DNA from: Micromonospora profundi
GTDB lineage: Bacteria > Actinomycetota > Actinomycetes > Mycobacteriales > Micromonosporaceae
Length of the DNA: 64,000 nucleotides
Reading direction: 5' to 3'
Assembly (NCBI RefSeq): GCF_011927785.1
Contig: NZ_JAATJK010000001.1
Span: 3,436,001-3,500,000 of the forward strand
Translations under genes and position numbers: made by a program
The notes under the pieces: generated by a model
What the model saw: only the letters and a program-made list of their open reading frames with translations
What the model was told of the DNA's origin: nothing
Database searches by the model: none
In this document: one piece after another, positions 27,023 through 38,749 of the stretch
Numbering within the stretch: position 1 is the first letter of the stretch
Layout of the letters: each line of letters begins with the position of its first letter

Positions 27023-27162
27023 CCCCCACAAGGTTTCCCCTGCGACAGCCGGTACAGCTTAGCGCAGCACCCGCCGCCCGTCCGCACAGGCCCCACCGGG
27101 CTCAACTCGGCACACTGAACCACCACACACCCCCTACAGCGTCCTAGGAGGGTGGGGTGAAG

Positions 27163-27200
27163 AAATGCCGGATGGACAAGGCGCGTCCATCCGGCATTTT
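27163..27200. terminator. Terminator downstream of der
   Basis: A stem of about 14-15 bp (AAATGCCGGATGGAC and its complement) with a short loop, ending in T-rich sequence on both strands, placed just past the stop codon of der. It closes the parA-der operon and shields tRNA-Pro from read-through. Confidence 0.85.
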
Positions 27201-27214
27201 CCGTGCGAGCAGCG

Positions 27215-28621
27215 TCAGCCGTGCGCCTTGCCCCGACCGCCGGGGCCGAGCTTCTTGCGGGGGCGGACGGAGATTTCGATGGGGCTGCCCTCGTACCCGA
27301 ATTCCTCGCGGAGCTTGCGCTCGACGAAGCGCTGGTAGCCGGCGTCCAGCGGCCCGGTGGTGAAGAGAACGAACCGTGGCGGCGCCACCCCGGCCTGGGT
27401 GGCGAACAGGATGCGCGGCGCGCGTCCACCGCGTACCGGGTGCGGGGTGGCCTGCACCAGCGCGGTCAACCACTGGTTGAGGTGCGCGGTCGGCACCCGG
27501 GTCTCCCAGCTGGCGAGCGCCTTGTTCAGCGCCGGGGCCAGCTTGTCGACCGCCCGGCCGGTCATCGCCGACAGGTTCAGTCGGATCGCCCAGGGGATGC
27601 GGCGCAACTCCCGGTCGATCTCCTTGTCCAGGTAGTACCGGCGGTCGGCGTCGACCAGGTCCCACTTGTTGAACGCGATGACGAGCGCCCGGCCGGCCTC
27701 GGTCACCATCGACAGGATCCGCTGGTCCTGTTCGCTGATGGGCTCGCTGGCGTCCAGCAGGACGACTGCCACCTCGGCGGCGTCGATGGCCCCCGCGGTA
27801 CGCAGGCTCGCGTAGTACTCGGTGCCACTGGCCTTGCCGACCCGCTTGCGCAGCCCGGCGGTGTCCACGAGCTGCCAGGTCTGGCCGCCGATCTCGACCA
27901 GGCTGTCCACCGGGTCGACTGTGGTGCCGGCGACCGAGTCGACGACCGCCCGGTCTTCACCGGAGAACCGGTTGAGCAGGCTGGACTTGCCCACGTTCGG
28001 GCGGCCGACCAGCGCCACTCGACGCGGCCCGCGCGGCCGGTTCTCCACGATCGCCGGCGCCTCGGGCAGCGCGGCGAGGATGGCATCCAGCAGGTCGCCG
28101 GAGCCGCGCCCGTGCAGCGCGGAGACGGGGAACGGCTCGCCGAGGCCGAGTGACCACAGCGACGTGGCCTCCATCTCGATGGAGGTGTTGTCCGCCTTGT
28201 TGGCCACCAGGATCACCGGCTTGGCGCTGCGGCGCAGCATCTTCACCGCTGCCTCGTCCACGTCGGTGGAGCCCACCATCGCGTCGACCACGAACAGCAC
28301 CACGTCGGCGGTGACCACAGCGATCTCGGCCTGCGCCGCGATGGCCGCAGCGCGGTCCTTCGCGTCGGGCTCCCAACCGCCGGTGTCCACCACTGTGAAC
28401 GCCCGTCCGTTCCACTGCGCGTCGTACGGCACCCGGTCCCGGGTCACCCCGGGGACGTCCTCGACGACCGCCTGTCGGCGACCGATGATCCGGTTGACAA
28501 GCGTGGACTTGCCCACGTTGGGGCGGCCGACGACTGCCACCACCGGCTGCGGGCCGGTGGGTTCCTCGACGGCGACCTCGGGCTCACGCAGTTCGACCCA
28601 GCCCGCGCCGTCGCTACTCAT
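27215..28621 (-). CDS. der: GTPase Der (EngA), ribosome assembly
   Basis: A 468-residue protein with the two tandem GTPase domains that define Der: P-loops GRPNVGKST near residue 31 and GRPNVGKSS near 206, each with DTGG or DTAG switch motifs and NKxD (NKAD, NKWD). The C-terminal KH-like domain ends in a basic tail ([16 protein letters not shown]). Der binds the large ribosomal subunit during its maturation. Its start overlaps the end of cmk by 4 bp (ATGA), so translation is probably coupled. Last gene of the operon. Confidence 0.95.
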   Translation of the reverse strand: MSSDGAGWVELREPEVAVEEPTGPQPVVAVVGRPNVGKSTLVNRIIGRRQAVVEDVPGVTRDRVPYDAQWNGRAFTVVDTGGWEPDAKDRAAAIAAQAEIAVVTADVVLFVVDAMVGSTDVDEAAVKMLRRSAKPVILVANKADNTSIEMEATSLWSLGLGEPFPVSALHGRGSGDLLDAILAALPEAPAIVENRPRGPRRVALVGRPNVGKSSLLNRFSGEDRAVVDSVAGTTVDPVDSLVEIGGQTWQLVDTAGLRKRVGKASGTEYYASLRTAGAIDAAEVAVVLLDASEPISEQDQRILSMVTEAGRALVIAFNKWDLVDADRRYYLDKEIDRELRRIPWAIRLNLSAMTGRAVDKLAPALNKALASWETRVPTAHLNQWLTALVQATPHPVRGGRAPRILFATQAGVAPPRFVLFTTGPLDAGYQRFVERKLREEFGYEGSPIEISVRPRKKLGPGGRGKAHG

Positions 28622-29298
28622 GCCACACCCCGCTCGGCGAGCAGGTCACGCAGCCGCACGACAACCTCGTCGATACCCAACTCGGTCGTGTCCAGCACGA
28701 CGGCGTCCGGCGCCTGCGCCAACGGGTTGACCTTGCGGGTCGAGTCGAGCCGGTCCCGGCGCGCCAGGTCGGCGGCGGTGGCCGCCACGTCTGCGGCGTC
28801 CTCGGCGCTCCGCCGGGCAGCACGGGCCGCCTCGGAGGCGGTCAGGAAGACCTTCAAGTCGGCGTCCGGCGCCACGACCGAGCCGATGTCGCGGCCCTCG
28901 ACCACCATCCGGCCGGCGTTGACGATCATTTCGCGCTGCCGGGCGACAAGCAGCTCACGGACCGCCGGCACCGCGGCCACGGCGGAAACCGCCCCGGTCA
29001 CCTCGGCGCCACGGATGTCCGTGTCGACGCTCACGCCGTCGACCGTCACGCCGTACCCCTGGGGGTCGGTGCCGATGCGCAGGTCCACCTCGCCGGCGAC
29101 CTTGGCCACCGACGCGGCGTCGGTGAGATCCACGCCGGAGCGCAGCACGGCCCAGGTGACCGCCCGGTACATGGCACCCGTGTCCAGGTAACGCGCACCG
29201 ATGCCGGCGGCGAGCCGCCTCGACACGGTCGACTTACCCGAACCGGACGGCCCGTCCACAGCGACCACACATCGCCCGGTCCGTACGTTTTCCTCCAC
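28618..29298 (-). CDS. cmk: Cytidylate kinase
   Basis: About 226 residues. The P-loop [10 protein letters not shown] lies at the start and [11 protein letters not shown] follows, both characteristic of bacterial Cmk, which phosphorylates CMP and d[24 protein letters not shown] is the conserved middle part, and the LID region is rich in arginine. I chose the GTG at 29298 ([10 protein letters not shown]), which has a GAGG five to seven bases before it. The frame stays open to 29361, but the extra residues lie outside the family's usual length. Adjacent cmk-der order is the rule in actinobacteria. Confidence 0.93.
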   Translation of the reverse strand: MEENVRTGRCVVAVDGPSGSGKSTVSRRLAAGIGARYLDTGAMYRAVTWAVLRSGVDLTDAASVAKVAGEVDLRIGTDPQGYGVTVDGVSVDTDIRGAEVTGAVSAVAAVPAVRELLVARQREMIVNAGRMVVEGRDIGSVVAPDADLKVFLTASEAARAARRSAEDAADVAATAADLARRDRLDSTRKVNPLAQAPDAVVLDTTELGIDEVVVRLRDLLAERGVA

Positions 29299-29377
29299 CG
29301 TGTCCTCCTCAGCCCGTACCTCACGGACGCCCGGTGATTCGGCGCCGCAAGCGGTTGTCAATCGTCATCAATCATCC

Positions 29378-29397
29378 CGGGCCCTCTGAAGGGCCCG
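29378..29397 (-). terminator. Short GC-rich hairpin between rluB and cmk
   Basis: The inverted repeat CGGGCCCT-CTGA-AGGGCCCG makes an 8-bp stem without a T tract in the 129-190 bp gap between rluB and cmk. It may attenuate transcription within the operon, but may also be chance in GC-rich DNA. Confidence 0.35.
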
Positions 29398-29490
29398 CGC
29401 GCGAAGCCGCCGGAGGCGACCCACGCCACCCGCGCGGCCGCGTCCCGGCCGTCACGCAGCCTACCGGCTGCCGTACCCCGAACCCGGGGG

Positions 29491-30261
29491 TCAGTCACCC
29501 ACCGCCTTGAACAGGGCGGCGACCTCCGCGTTGGTCAGGCGCCGGAGACGCCCGGTGCGCAGGTCGCCCAACCGGATCGGCCCGATCGAGGTACGCACCA
29601 GCCGGGTGACCGGGTGCCCGACCTCGTCCATCAACCGCCGGACGATGTGTTTGCGGCCCTCGTGCAGGCTCAGCTCCACCTGGGCGCTCTTGCCCAGGGT
29701 GCCCACCACCTTGAACGAGTCGACAGTGACCGGCCCGTCCTCCAGCTCGACGCCCGCGAGGAGCCGCTTGCTCAGGTTGCGCGGGATCGGCCCGACCACC
29801 TCGGCCAGGTAGGTCTTCAGCACCTCGTACGACGGGTGCATGAGCTTGTGTGCGAGGTTGCCGTCGTTGGTGAGCAGCAGCAACCCCTCGCTGTCCGCGT
29901 CGAGCCGCCCCACGTGGTAGACCCGCTGCTCCACCCGGTTGCCGATGAACTCGGCCAGCTCGTTGCGGCCCTTGTCGTCCGCCATGGTGGTGACCACCCC
30001 GCGCGGCTTGTTCATCGCCACGTAGACCAGGCGGATGTCGACCTGGAGGCGCTCGCCGTCCACGTGGATCACGGCGGTGGCCGGGTCGACCTTGTCGCCG
30101 AGCTTGGCGACCCGCCCGTCGACAGTGACGCGGCGGCGGAAGATCAGGTCCTCGCAGGCACGCCGGGAGCCCACGCCGGCGGCGGCGAGCACCTTCTGCA
30201 GGCGCTCCGCCCCGTCGTACACGGGGGCGTCGGGTTTGGGGGAACGGTTATCGGGTCGCAT
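29491..30261 (-). CDS. rluB: 23S rRNA pseudouridine synthase of the RsuA/RluB family
   Basis: About 256 residues from the ATG at 30261. An S4 RNA-binding domain occupies about residues 18-75 (ERLQKVLAAAGVGSRRACE), followed by the catalytic domain with MNKPRGVVTT, the active-site Asp in GRLDADSEGLLLLTNDG, and HEGRKHIVRRLMDEVGHPV near the end. The family isomerises a uridine in helix 89 of 23S rRNA. It overlaps the end of scpB by 14 bp, so the two are co-transcribed. In actinobacteria this gene regularly sits between scpB and cmk. Confidence 0.92.
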   Translation of the reverse strand: MRPDNRSPKPDAPVYDGAERLQKVLAAAGVGSRRACEDLIFRRRVTVDGRVAKLGDKVDPATAVIHVDGERLQVDIRLVYVAMNKPRGVVTTMADDKGRNELAEFIGNRVEQRVYHVGRLDADSEGLLLLTNDGNLAHKLMHPSYEVLKTYLAEVVGPIPRNLSKRLLAGVELEDGPVTVDSFKVVGTLGKSAQVELSLHEGRKHIVRRLMDEVGHPVTRLVRTSIGPIRLGDLRTGRLRRLTNAEVAALFKAVGD

Positions 30262-31234
30262 CAGCAAGCTCTTCTACGTCGTCGGGCAGGAAGGGGGCAA
30301 GGGGCGGCAGCTCGTCGACGGTGTTCAGCCCGAGCTTCTCCAGGAACAGCGTGGTCGTCCGGTAGAGGAACGCCCCGCTGTCCGGTTCGGTGCCGCACTC
30401 CTCGACCAGGCCGCGGGTGACAAGCGTACGGATCACGCCGTCGCAGTTGACACCCCGGATGGCCGAGATCCGCGACCGGGTCACCGGCTGCTTGTAGGCG
30501 ACAACGGCCAGAGTCTCCAAGGCCGCCTGGGTCAGTCGCACGGACTGCCCGTCCAGGACGAACCGCTCGACGTACGTAGCGTATTCCGGCCGCGTGTACA
30601 ACCGCCAACCGCCGGCCGCCCGACGCAGCTCGAACCCGTGCCCCGCAGCCGTGTAGCCGGCGGCGATCTCGTCGAGCATCGGCCCGATCCGCTCGGCCGG
30701 CTGCTCCAGCACCTGCGCCAGGACCAGCTCACTGACAGGCTCGTCCACCACCAGCAGGATCGCCTCCAGCGCGCCGCGCAGCTCGGCGTCGGACAACTCC
30801 GGCGCAGGCTGCGTGACAGTCGTCACCCGCCGCCGCCCCGCCAGGCCGTCCCGCCGGGGTACGCCCCGACCACCGCCCAACTCCCCCACGCCAGCGTCAG
30901 GTTCATCCGAGATCTTGGAGGATTCCGGCCCCTCCAGGGGCAGTTCGCTTCCAAGATCTCGCGGGGTCATGGGCGCGGCGGCGGTGACGGGTTCGGGTCG
31001 GTCGCTGTCGGGTGTTTCGCCGACTTCGGCGGGGTCGAGGGCGTCGCCGGAAGACTCGACCAGATCGGATGTGTCGCGGGACTCGGTGAGATCGGACTCG
31101 ACGGAGGGCTCGGCGGAGGCGGACTCGTCCCGGGACTCGGTCACTTCGGCGGTGGGTCGGCGAGGGCGGTCCCATGGGGGGATCCAGGCGGCGGCCTGGT
31201 CGGCCAGGGAGTCCCGACGCTGCTCGTCACTCAT
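30248..31234 (-). CDS. scpB: Condensin subunit ScpB, with long acidic N-terminal extension
   Basis: A 328-residue protein from the ATG at 31234 (MSDEQRRDSL), which overlaps the end of scpA by 8 bp. The conserved winged-helix pair begins at about residue 145 (ELRGALEAILLVVDEPVSEL) and includes LTQAALETLAVVAYKQPVTRS and IRGVNCDGVIRTLVTRGLVEE. ScpB joins ScpA and SMC in the complex that organises and separates sister chromosomes. The first 140 residues are an unusual Asp/Glu/Ser-rich extension not needed for the core fold, probably disordered. Confidence 0.92.
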   Translation of the reverse strand: MSDEQRRDSLADQAAAWIPPWDRPRRPTAEVTESRDESASAEPSVESDLTESRDTSDLVESSGDALDPAEVGETPDSDRPEPVTAAAPMTPRDLGSELPLEGPESSKISDEPDAGVGELGGGRGVPRRDGLAGRRRVTTVTQPAPELSDAELRGALEAILLVVDEPVSELVLAQVLEQPAERIGPMLDEIAAGYTAAGHGFELRRAAGGWRLYTRPEYATYVERFVLDGQSVRLTQAALETLAVVAYKQPVTRSRISAIRGVNCDGVIRTLVTRGLVEECGTEPDSGAFLYRTTTLFLEKLGLNTVDELPPLAPFLPDDVEELADATR

Positions 31235-32354
31235 TGCGCTCGCCCTCCGTCGTTCCCGTCCGGTCCACTCCCCCGGCCTCACCCGCCCGCCCCAGCTCCT
31301 GCACGGGACCGGGCACCCGCTCGGCACCGGGCACCGGCACGGAAGCGGGCTCCCCGTCGGCAGCGAACTCCGGCAGGGGAGCGGGCTCCCCCTCGGCAGC
31401 GGGCAACGGCACCGGCACGGCAGCCGAATCGGGGTCGGCGGGGGTGCCGGCGTACTCGTCGACGTGCAGCTCGGTCTCGCCGTCGACAGGGCCGGTCCAG
31501 CGCACCGTCAGCTCCTCAAGGGCCTGCTCCTGGACGAAGGACACCAGTCCCTCCCGGTAGAGCTCCAGCAACGCCAGGAACCGCGCCACCACCTCCAGGG
31601 TCGCCTCGCAGTCGGCGCAGAGCAGCGAGAACGTCGCAATGCCGGCCCGGCGCAGCCGGGAGGCGAGGATCGCCGCGTGTTCACGGACGCTGACGCGGAC
31701 CATGTGCACGTGGGCGATGGACACCTCCGGCACGGGCTTCGGGGTCATCGCCTTGACGGCCAGCTTCAAAAGCCGCTGCGGGCCGATGCCGAGCACCAGG
31801 TCGGGCAACGCCTCGGCGTACCGGGGCTCCAGGCTGACCGCCCGCGGATACCGCCGGCCGCCCACCGCCTCCAACTCGGCGATGTGCGCCGCCGCCTCCT
31901 TGTACGCCTTGTACTGCAGAAGCCGGGCGAAGAGCAGGTCCCGGGCCTCCAGCAGGGCGAGGTCGGCCTCGTCCTCGACCTCGGCGGAGGGCAGCAGCCG
32001 GGCCGCTTTCAGGTCGAGCAGGGTCGCGGCGATGAGCAGGAATTCGCTTGCCTCGTCGAGGTCCCACTTGTCGCCCATGGCCCGGATGTAGGCGATGAAC
32101 TCGTCGGTGACCGTGTGCAGGGCCACCTCGGTGACGTCGAGCTTGTGTTTGCCGATGAGTTGCAGCAGCAGGTCGAACGGGCCGGTGAAGTTGGCCAGCC
32201 GGACGGTGAAGCCGGAGGACTCGGAAGCCTCCGCGGTGGGGAGCACACCGTCGACCTCGGCGGCCATCTCGGCGGCGACCGCCGGCGCGGTGGCCTCGTG
32301 CGGCCCGGCAGGCGGGTCGATGGGTGGCGCGGTCACCGGACGACCGTAGTGCAC
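31227..32354 (-). CDS. scpA: Condensin subunit ScpA
   Basis: A 375-residue kleisin. The N-terminal SMC-binding part FTVRLANFTGPFDLLLQLIGKH begins near residue 48, and the helical body includes EFLLIAATLLDLKAARLLP. The C-terminal winged helix (TFSLLCADCEATLEVVARFLALLEL) contacts the SMC head. After it comes a low-complexity Pro/Ala/Glu tail of about 70 residues. The GTG at 32354 is taken as start. A GTG six codons later is equally possible. It lies 23 bp after parA. Confidence 0.9.
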   Translation of the reverse strand: MHYGRPVTAPPIDPPAGPHEATAPAVAAEMAAEVDGVLPTAEASESSGFTVRLANFTGPFDLLLQLIGKHKLDVTEVALHTVTDEFIAYIRAMGDKWDLDEASEFLLIAATLLDLKAARLLPSAEVEDEADLALLEARDLLFARLLQYKAYKEAAAHIAELEAVGGRRYPRAVSLEPRYAEALPDLVLGIGPQRLLKLAVKAMTPKPVPEVSIAHVHMVRVSVREHAAILASRLRRAGIATFSLLCADCEATLEVVARFLALLELYREGLVSFVQEQALEELTVRWTGPVDGETELHVDEYAGTPADPDSAAVPVPLPAAEGEPAPLPEFAADGEPASVPVPGAERVPGPVQELGRAGEAGGVDRTGTTEGERNE

Positions 32355-32377
32355 GAAGCGGGCACGGGGTGTTCCGG

Positions 32378-33301
32378 CTACCGCTCCGACTGGGCGGCGA
32401 TCACCTCGCGGGCCAGCTGACGGTAGTTGCGCGCCCCGGACGAGGCTGGGTCCATCGTGGTGATGGGGGCACCGGCCACGGTGGACTCGGGGAACTTGAC
32501 CGTCTTGGTGATGACCGTCTGGTAGACCTTGTCGCCGAACGCCTCAACGACCCGCTGCAACACCTGACGGCAGTGGGTGGTGCGGCTGTCGTACATGGTG
32601 GCGAGGATGCCTTCGAGTTCCAGGTCGAAGTTGAGCCGCTCACGCACCTTGTCGATGGTGTCGAGCAGCAGCGCCACACCGCGCAGGCTGAAGAACTCGC
32701 ATTCGAGCGGGATGAGCACGCCGTGCGCGACGGTCAGCGCGTTGATCGCCAGCAGGCCGAGTGACGGCTGGCAGTCGATCAGGATGTAGTCGTACTCCTT
32801 GCGCACCGTGCGGAGCACCCGGGCGAGTGCCATCTCGCGCGCGACCTCGTTGACGAGCTGGATCTCGGCGGCGGAGAGGTCGATGTTTGCCGGCAGCAGG
32901 TGCAGACCCGCCACGTCGGTCTTGATGACGACGTCCTCGGCGATGATGTCGTCCTGCATGAGCAGGTTGTAGATCGACAGGTCGAGGTTGTGCGGGTTGA
33001 CTCCCAACCCCACCGAGAGCGCGCCCTGCGGGTCGAAGTCGACGAGCAGGACCTTGCGGCCGTACTCGGCGAGCGCCGCGCCCAGGTTGATGGTGGTGGT
33101 GGTCTTGCCGACGCCGCCCTTCTGGTTGGCCATCGCGATGATGCGCGCCGGGCCGTGCCGATCGGTAGGCATCGGCTCGGGGATGGGCTTGCGCATCGTG
33201 TAGGCAGCCGGGTCCGCAGGACCCAGGTCCGCGCCGAGCGTGGCCTGCTGCTCGCGGAGCTCCGACGTCCAGGTCTCGGCACGGTCACCGTTGCCAGCCA
33301 T
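32378..33301 (-). CDS. parA: ParA-family ATPase next to scpAB
   Basis: A 307-residue protein. The deviant Walker A KGGVGKTTT with the signature Lys lies near residues 60-68. LLVDFDPQGALSVGLG (Walker A') and YILIDCQPSLGLLAINAL (Walker B) follow. This is the ParA/Soj class that moves or positions DNA cargo. A ParA homologue directly before scpA is a fixed feature of actinobacterial chromosomes and differs from the parAB pair at the origin. No parB lies beside it. It heads the operon parA-scpA-scpB-rluB-cmk-der. Confidence 0.9.
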   Translation of the reverse strand: MAGNGDRAETWTSELREQQATLGADLGPADPAAYTMRKPIPEPMPTDRHGPARIIAMANQKGGVGKTTTTINLGAALAEYGRKVLLVDFDPQGALSVGLGVNPHNLDLSIYNLLMQDDIIAEDVVIKTDVAGLHLLPANIDLSAAEIQLVNEVAREMALARVLRTVRKEYDYILIDCQPSLGLLAINALTVAHGVLIPLECEFFSLRGVALLLDTIDKVRERLNFDLELEGILATMYDSRTTHCRQVLQRVVEAFGDKVYQTVITKTVKFPESTVAGAPITTMDPASSGARNYRQLAREVIAAQSER

Positions 33302-33481
33302 GTCCTCGTTGCCCCCTCCCGACGACCCACCCGGCGTCGGAGCCGTCCGACGTCCTTCGCGGCGCCGCTGCGCACCCCGGTCGTATCGCTCCAGGAGGTC
33401 CGCGCCGATGCCGACTGTACGCCACCGACCAGCAGGGCGTTCGGCACCGGCCCGGCGTGTCGGGCCACCGCTGCCAGGGTT

Positions 33482-34411
33482 TCAGCCGAGGGCGCGCGGG
33501 TGGGCGGTGGCGTACACCTCGCGCAGTCGCTCGACGGTGACGAGCGTATAGACCTGGGTGGTGGTCACCGAGGCGTGCCCGAGCAGTTCCTGGACCACCC
33601 GCACGTCGGCGCCGCCGTCGAGCAGATGGGTGGCATACGAGTGGCGCAGGGTGTGCGGGGACACCGCCGCCGGCCCGTCGACAGGCAGGCCGGCGCGTCC
33701 GGCGGCGCGACGCAGGATCGCCCAGGCGCCCTGCCGCGACAGCGCTCCCCCACGTGCGTTGAGGAAGACCGCGGGGGTGCCCCGGCCTGCGGCGGCCAGG
33801 CCGGGGCGGGCGCGGACCAGGTAGGCGCGGACCGCTTCGACGGCGTACCCACCGATCGGCACCAGCCGCATCCGGCCTCCCTTGCCGCGCAGCAGCACAG
33901 TGCCCTCGTCGCTGTCGAGGTCGTCGATCGCGGCGCCGATCGCCTCGGAGATCCGCGCGCCGGTGCCGTACAGGAACTCCAGCAGCGCCCGGTCGCGCAG
34001 CGCGAGGGGCGCGTCGTCGCCGGTCGCGGTGACCGGGCCGGCGGTCTCCAGCAGCCGGACCACGTCGTCGACGGGCAGCGCGCGGGGCAGCCGGCGGGGC
34101 GGGGTGGGTGGGCGGACGTCGCGGCTGGGGTCGGCACCGGCCAGCCCTTCGCGCAGCGCGAAGCGGTGCAGGCCGCGAACGGCGCTGGCTGCGCGGGCGG
34201 CGGACGACACCGCCAGCGGCGGGTGCGCGTCGTCGCCGGCGCGCAGGCGGGCCAGATGCGCCTCGACCATCCCGGGGCCGACCGACGCGAGGTCGGCGAC
34301 GCCGGCGGCGGCAAGCGTCGTGAGATAACGGTCCAGATCCCTGCGGTACGAGGCGAGGGTGTTCGCGGACAGGCCACGTTCCACTGTGAGGTGGTCGAGG
34401 TAGCCGCGCAC
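33482..34411 (-). CDS. xerD: Tyrosine recombinase XerD
   Basis: About 309 residues from the GTG at 34411. The frame is open for a further 20 codons, up to the ald stop, and that part ([17 protein letters not shown]) looks protein-like, so a non-AUG start upstream is possible. The N-terminal SAM-like domain starts at once. The catalytic residues stand in [21 protein letters not shown] and [14 protein letters not shown]. XerD resolves chromosome dimers at dif together with XerC. Its place beside ald, the NUDIX gene and ctpS matches other actinobacteria, which sets it apart from the two element integrases. Confidence 0.9.
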   Translation of the reverse strand: MRGYLDHLTVERGLSANTLASYRRDLDRYLTTLAAAGVADLASVGPGMVEAHLARLRAGDDAHPPLAVSSAARAASAVRGLHRFALREGLAGADPSRDVRPPTPPRRLPRALPVDDVVRLLETAGPVTATGDDAPLALRDRALLEFLYGTGARISEAIGAAIDDLDSDEGTVLLRGKGGRMRLVPIGGYAVEAVRAYLVRARPGLAAAGRGTPAVFLNARGGALSRQGAWAILRRAAGRAGLPVDGPAAVSPHTLRHSYATHLLDGGADVRVVQELLGHASVTTTQVYTLVTVERLREVYATAHPRALG

Positions 34412-34421
34412 GGCACGGCGC

Positions 34422-34456
34422 AGGGCCGGCGCGGGCTCGTCGCCCGCGCCGGCCCT
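34422..34456. terminator. 15-bp perfect hairpin between ald and xerD
   Basis: AGGGCCGGCGCGGGC and its exact complement enclose five bases. There is no T run. It may end ald transcription. It may also be coding if xerD starts further upstream than annotated. Confidence 0.4.
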
Positions 34457-34486
34457 GGCCGCGATGCCGGTCAGTACGCCACCGTT

Positions 34487-35602
34487 CTAGGCCAGCGCGT
34501 CGGCCAGCGGGAGCACGTCCATGCCGTGCGCCTCGGCGACCGGCCCGTAGGTGACCTTGCCGTCGTGGGTGTTGAGGCCCAGCGCCAGCGCCGGGTCGTT
34601 GCGCAGCGCCTCGCGCCAGCCGTTGTTCGCCAACTCCAGGGCGTACGGGAGGGTGACGTTCGTCAACGCGTACGTGCTGGTGTTCGGGACCGCGCCGGGC
34701 ATGTTCGCGACACAGTAGAAGATCGACTCGTGCACCTTGTAGACCGGGTCGGCGTGCGTGGTCGGACGTGAGTCCTCGAAGCAGCCGCCCTGGTCGATGG
34801 CGATGTCGACGAGCACGCTGCCCGGCTTCATCCGGGAGACCAGCTCGTTGGAGATCAGGGTCGGGGCCTTCGCGCCGGGCACCAGCACCGCACCGATGAC
34901 GAGGTCGGCGTCGAGCACGGCCCGCTCCACCTCGTACGCGTTGGAGGCGACGGTCTGCAGGTGCCCCCGGTAGATGGCGTCGGCCTGACGCAGCCGGGCC
35001 ACGTTCTTGTCCAGCAGCAGCACCTCGGACTGCAGACCCAGCGCGATGGCGGCGGCGTTCATGCCGGAGACACCGGCGCCGATCACCACCGTCTTGGCCG
35101 CGTACACGCCGGAGACGCCACCGGGCAGCACACCCCGCCCGCCGCCGGTACGCATCATGTAGAAGGCGCCCACCTGCGGGGCGAGCCGGCCGGCGACCTC
35201 GGACATCGGCGCCAGCAGCGGCAGCGACCGGTCGGGCAGCTCGACGGTCTCGTACGCGATGCCGGTGACCCTGCGGTCGATGAGCGCGTCGGTGCACTCC
35301 TTGGAGGCGGCCAGGTGCAGGTAGGTGAAGAGCACCTGACCTTCGCGCATCCGGTGGTACTCCTCGGCGATCGGCTCCTTGACCTTGAGCACCAACTCGG
35401 CGGCGTCCCACACCTCGTCGGCGGTCGCCAGGATCTTCGCGCCCGCCGCCGCGAACTCGTCGTCGGTGATGCTGGAGCCGACTCCGGCGCCGGATTCGAC
35501 GAAGACCTGGTGGCCGCTGCGGGTGAACTCGTTGACGCCCGCGGGCGTGATCGCCACGCGGTACTCGTGGTTCTTGACCTCGCGTGGGATTCCGACCTTC
35601 AC
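34487..35602 (-). CDS. ald: Alanine dehydrogenase
   Basis: A 371-residue protein, the family length. The N-terminus VGIPREVKNHEYRVAITPAG is typical and carries the pyruvate-binding Arg/Lys. The Rossmann motif VIGAGVSGMNAAAIALG binds NAD, and the catalytic segment LAPMSEVAGRLAPQVGAF precedes it. It converts alanine to pyruvate and ammonia. The start is a GTG at 35602 with AGAGAGG about 14 bases ahead. It is transcribed away from the TM2 gene, with 292 bp between the two starts for both promoters. Confidence 0.94.
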   Translation of the reverse strand: MKVGIPREVKNHEYRVAITPAGVNEFTRSGHQVFVESGAGVGSSITDDEFAAAGAKILATADEVWDAAELVLKVKEPIAEEYHRMREGQVLFTYLHLAASKECTDALIDRRVTGIAYETVELPDRSLPLLAPMSEVAGRLAPQVGAFYMMRTGGGRGVLPGGVSGVYAAKTVVIGAGVSGMNAAAIALGLQSEVLLLDKNVARLRQADAIYRGHLQTVASNAYEVERAVLDADLVIGAVLVPGAKAPTLISNELVSRMKPGSVLVDIAIDQGGCFEDSRPTTHADPVYKVHESIFYCVANMPGAVPNTSTYALTNVTLPYALELANNGWREALRNDPALALGLNTHDGKVTYGPVAEAHGMDVLPLADALA

Positions 35603-35894
35603 GATGCAGACACCTCTCTTCGGGGCTGCGTCCCCCGACTGCTCGGTGCCGCAACGGCCCCATTGCCGCCACGGTCCACCGGTCCCGTCGGCGGCAGTCT
35701 AGGCGCGCCCGGCCCCACCGAAAGCCAGCAGTGTGGCATCCGGTGGTCGGGTGTCCTGACGGTGTGTCAGGGCACCCACCAGAGGCCGGCGGTGCCACCC
35801 CACCTCAGCCGTCAGGACAGTGTTCGTCATTATCGTCCCATCTGTCGGGCGCGCATGCGGACAGCGGCCGAGTGGATCACTAATGTGTCCGCCC

Positions 35895-36152
35895 ATGACA
35901 ACTCCTCCATACCAGCCCGGCTACGGTCCGGGCCTGTCCGACAAGAGCAAGGTCGTCGCGGGCATCCTCGGCATCCTGCTCGGCACCTTCGGTGCCGGTC
36001 GGTTCTACACCGGGCACACCAAGATCGCTGTGCTCCAGCTCGTGGTCAGCATCGTGACCTGCGGCGTCGGCGCGCTCTGGGGCGTCATCGACGGCATCAT
36101 GATCCTGGTGAACGGCGGCACCGACGCACAGGGCCGCCCGCTGCGCGACTGA
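35895..36152 (+). CDS. TM2-domain membrane protein
   Basis: About 85 residues from the ATG at 35895. The TM2 layout is clear: a short Pro/Tyr/Gly leader (YQPGYGPG), SKVVAGILGILLGTFGAGRFYTG, then a second membrane segment (IAVLQLVVSIVTCGVGALWGVIDGIMIL). The GAGRFYTG loop with GVIDGIM is the family signature. Small TM2 proteins are widespread and their role is unclear. A strong terminator follows directly. Confidence 0.85.
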   Translation: MTTPPYQPGYGPGLSDKSKVVAGILGILLGTFGAGRFYTGHTKIAVLQLVVSIVTCGVGALWGVIDGIMILVNGGTDAQGRPLRD

Positions 36153-36170
36153 CCCACCGCACCGACGTGA

Positions 36171-36202
36171 GAGGGGCCCCGCGGTAGACCGCGGGGCCCC
36201 TC
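36171..36202. terminator. Bidirectional terminator between TM2 and NUDIX genes
   Basis: A stem of about 14 bp (GAGGGGCCCCGCGG and its complement) with a three-base loop lies between the convergent TM2 and NUDIX genes. It is followed by TTCC on the plus strand. Confidence 0.8.
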
Positions 36203-36232
36203 TTCCGCGTACCCCCGGAAGGGTTTGCGGGG

Positions 36233-38613
<2,381 letters not shown>

Positions 38614-38749
38614 TCATGCAGACCGCCGTGCTCGATCACCAAAGTGATCACGCGATCCACGGGATTCCACGGTAACACCTCTGCCGCGGGTAGTCGCAGG
38701 CCGCACCCCGAGCCCGACGCCACCGGGTCACCACGACGACGCCAAGCGG

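Noticed and set aside
34422..34456. Hairpin as a certain ald terminator
   Set aside because: It has no T tract and may be coding if xerD starts upstream, so it is kept only at low confidence.
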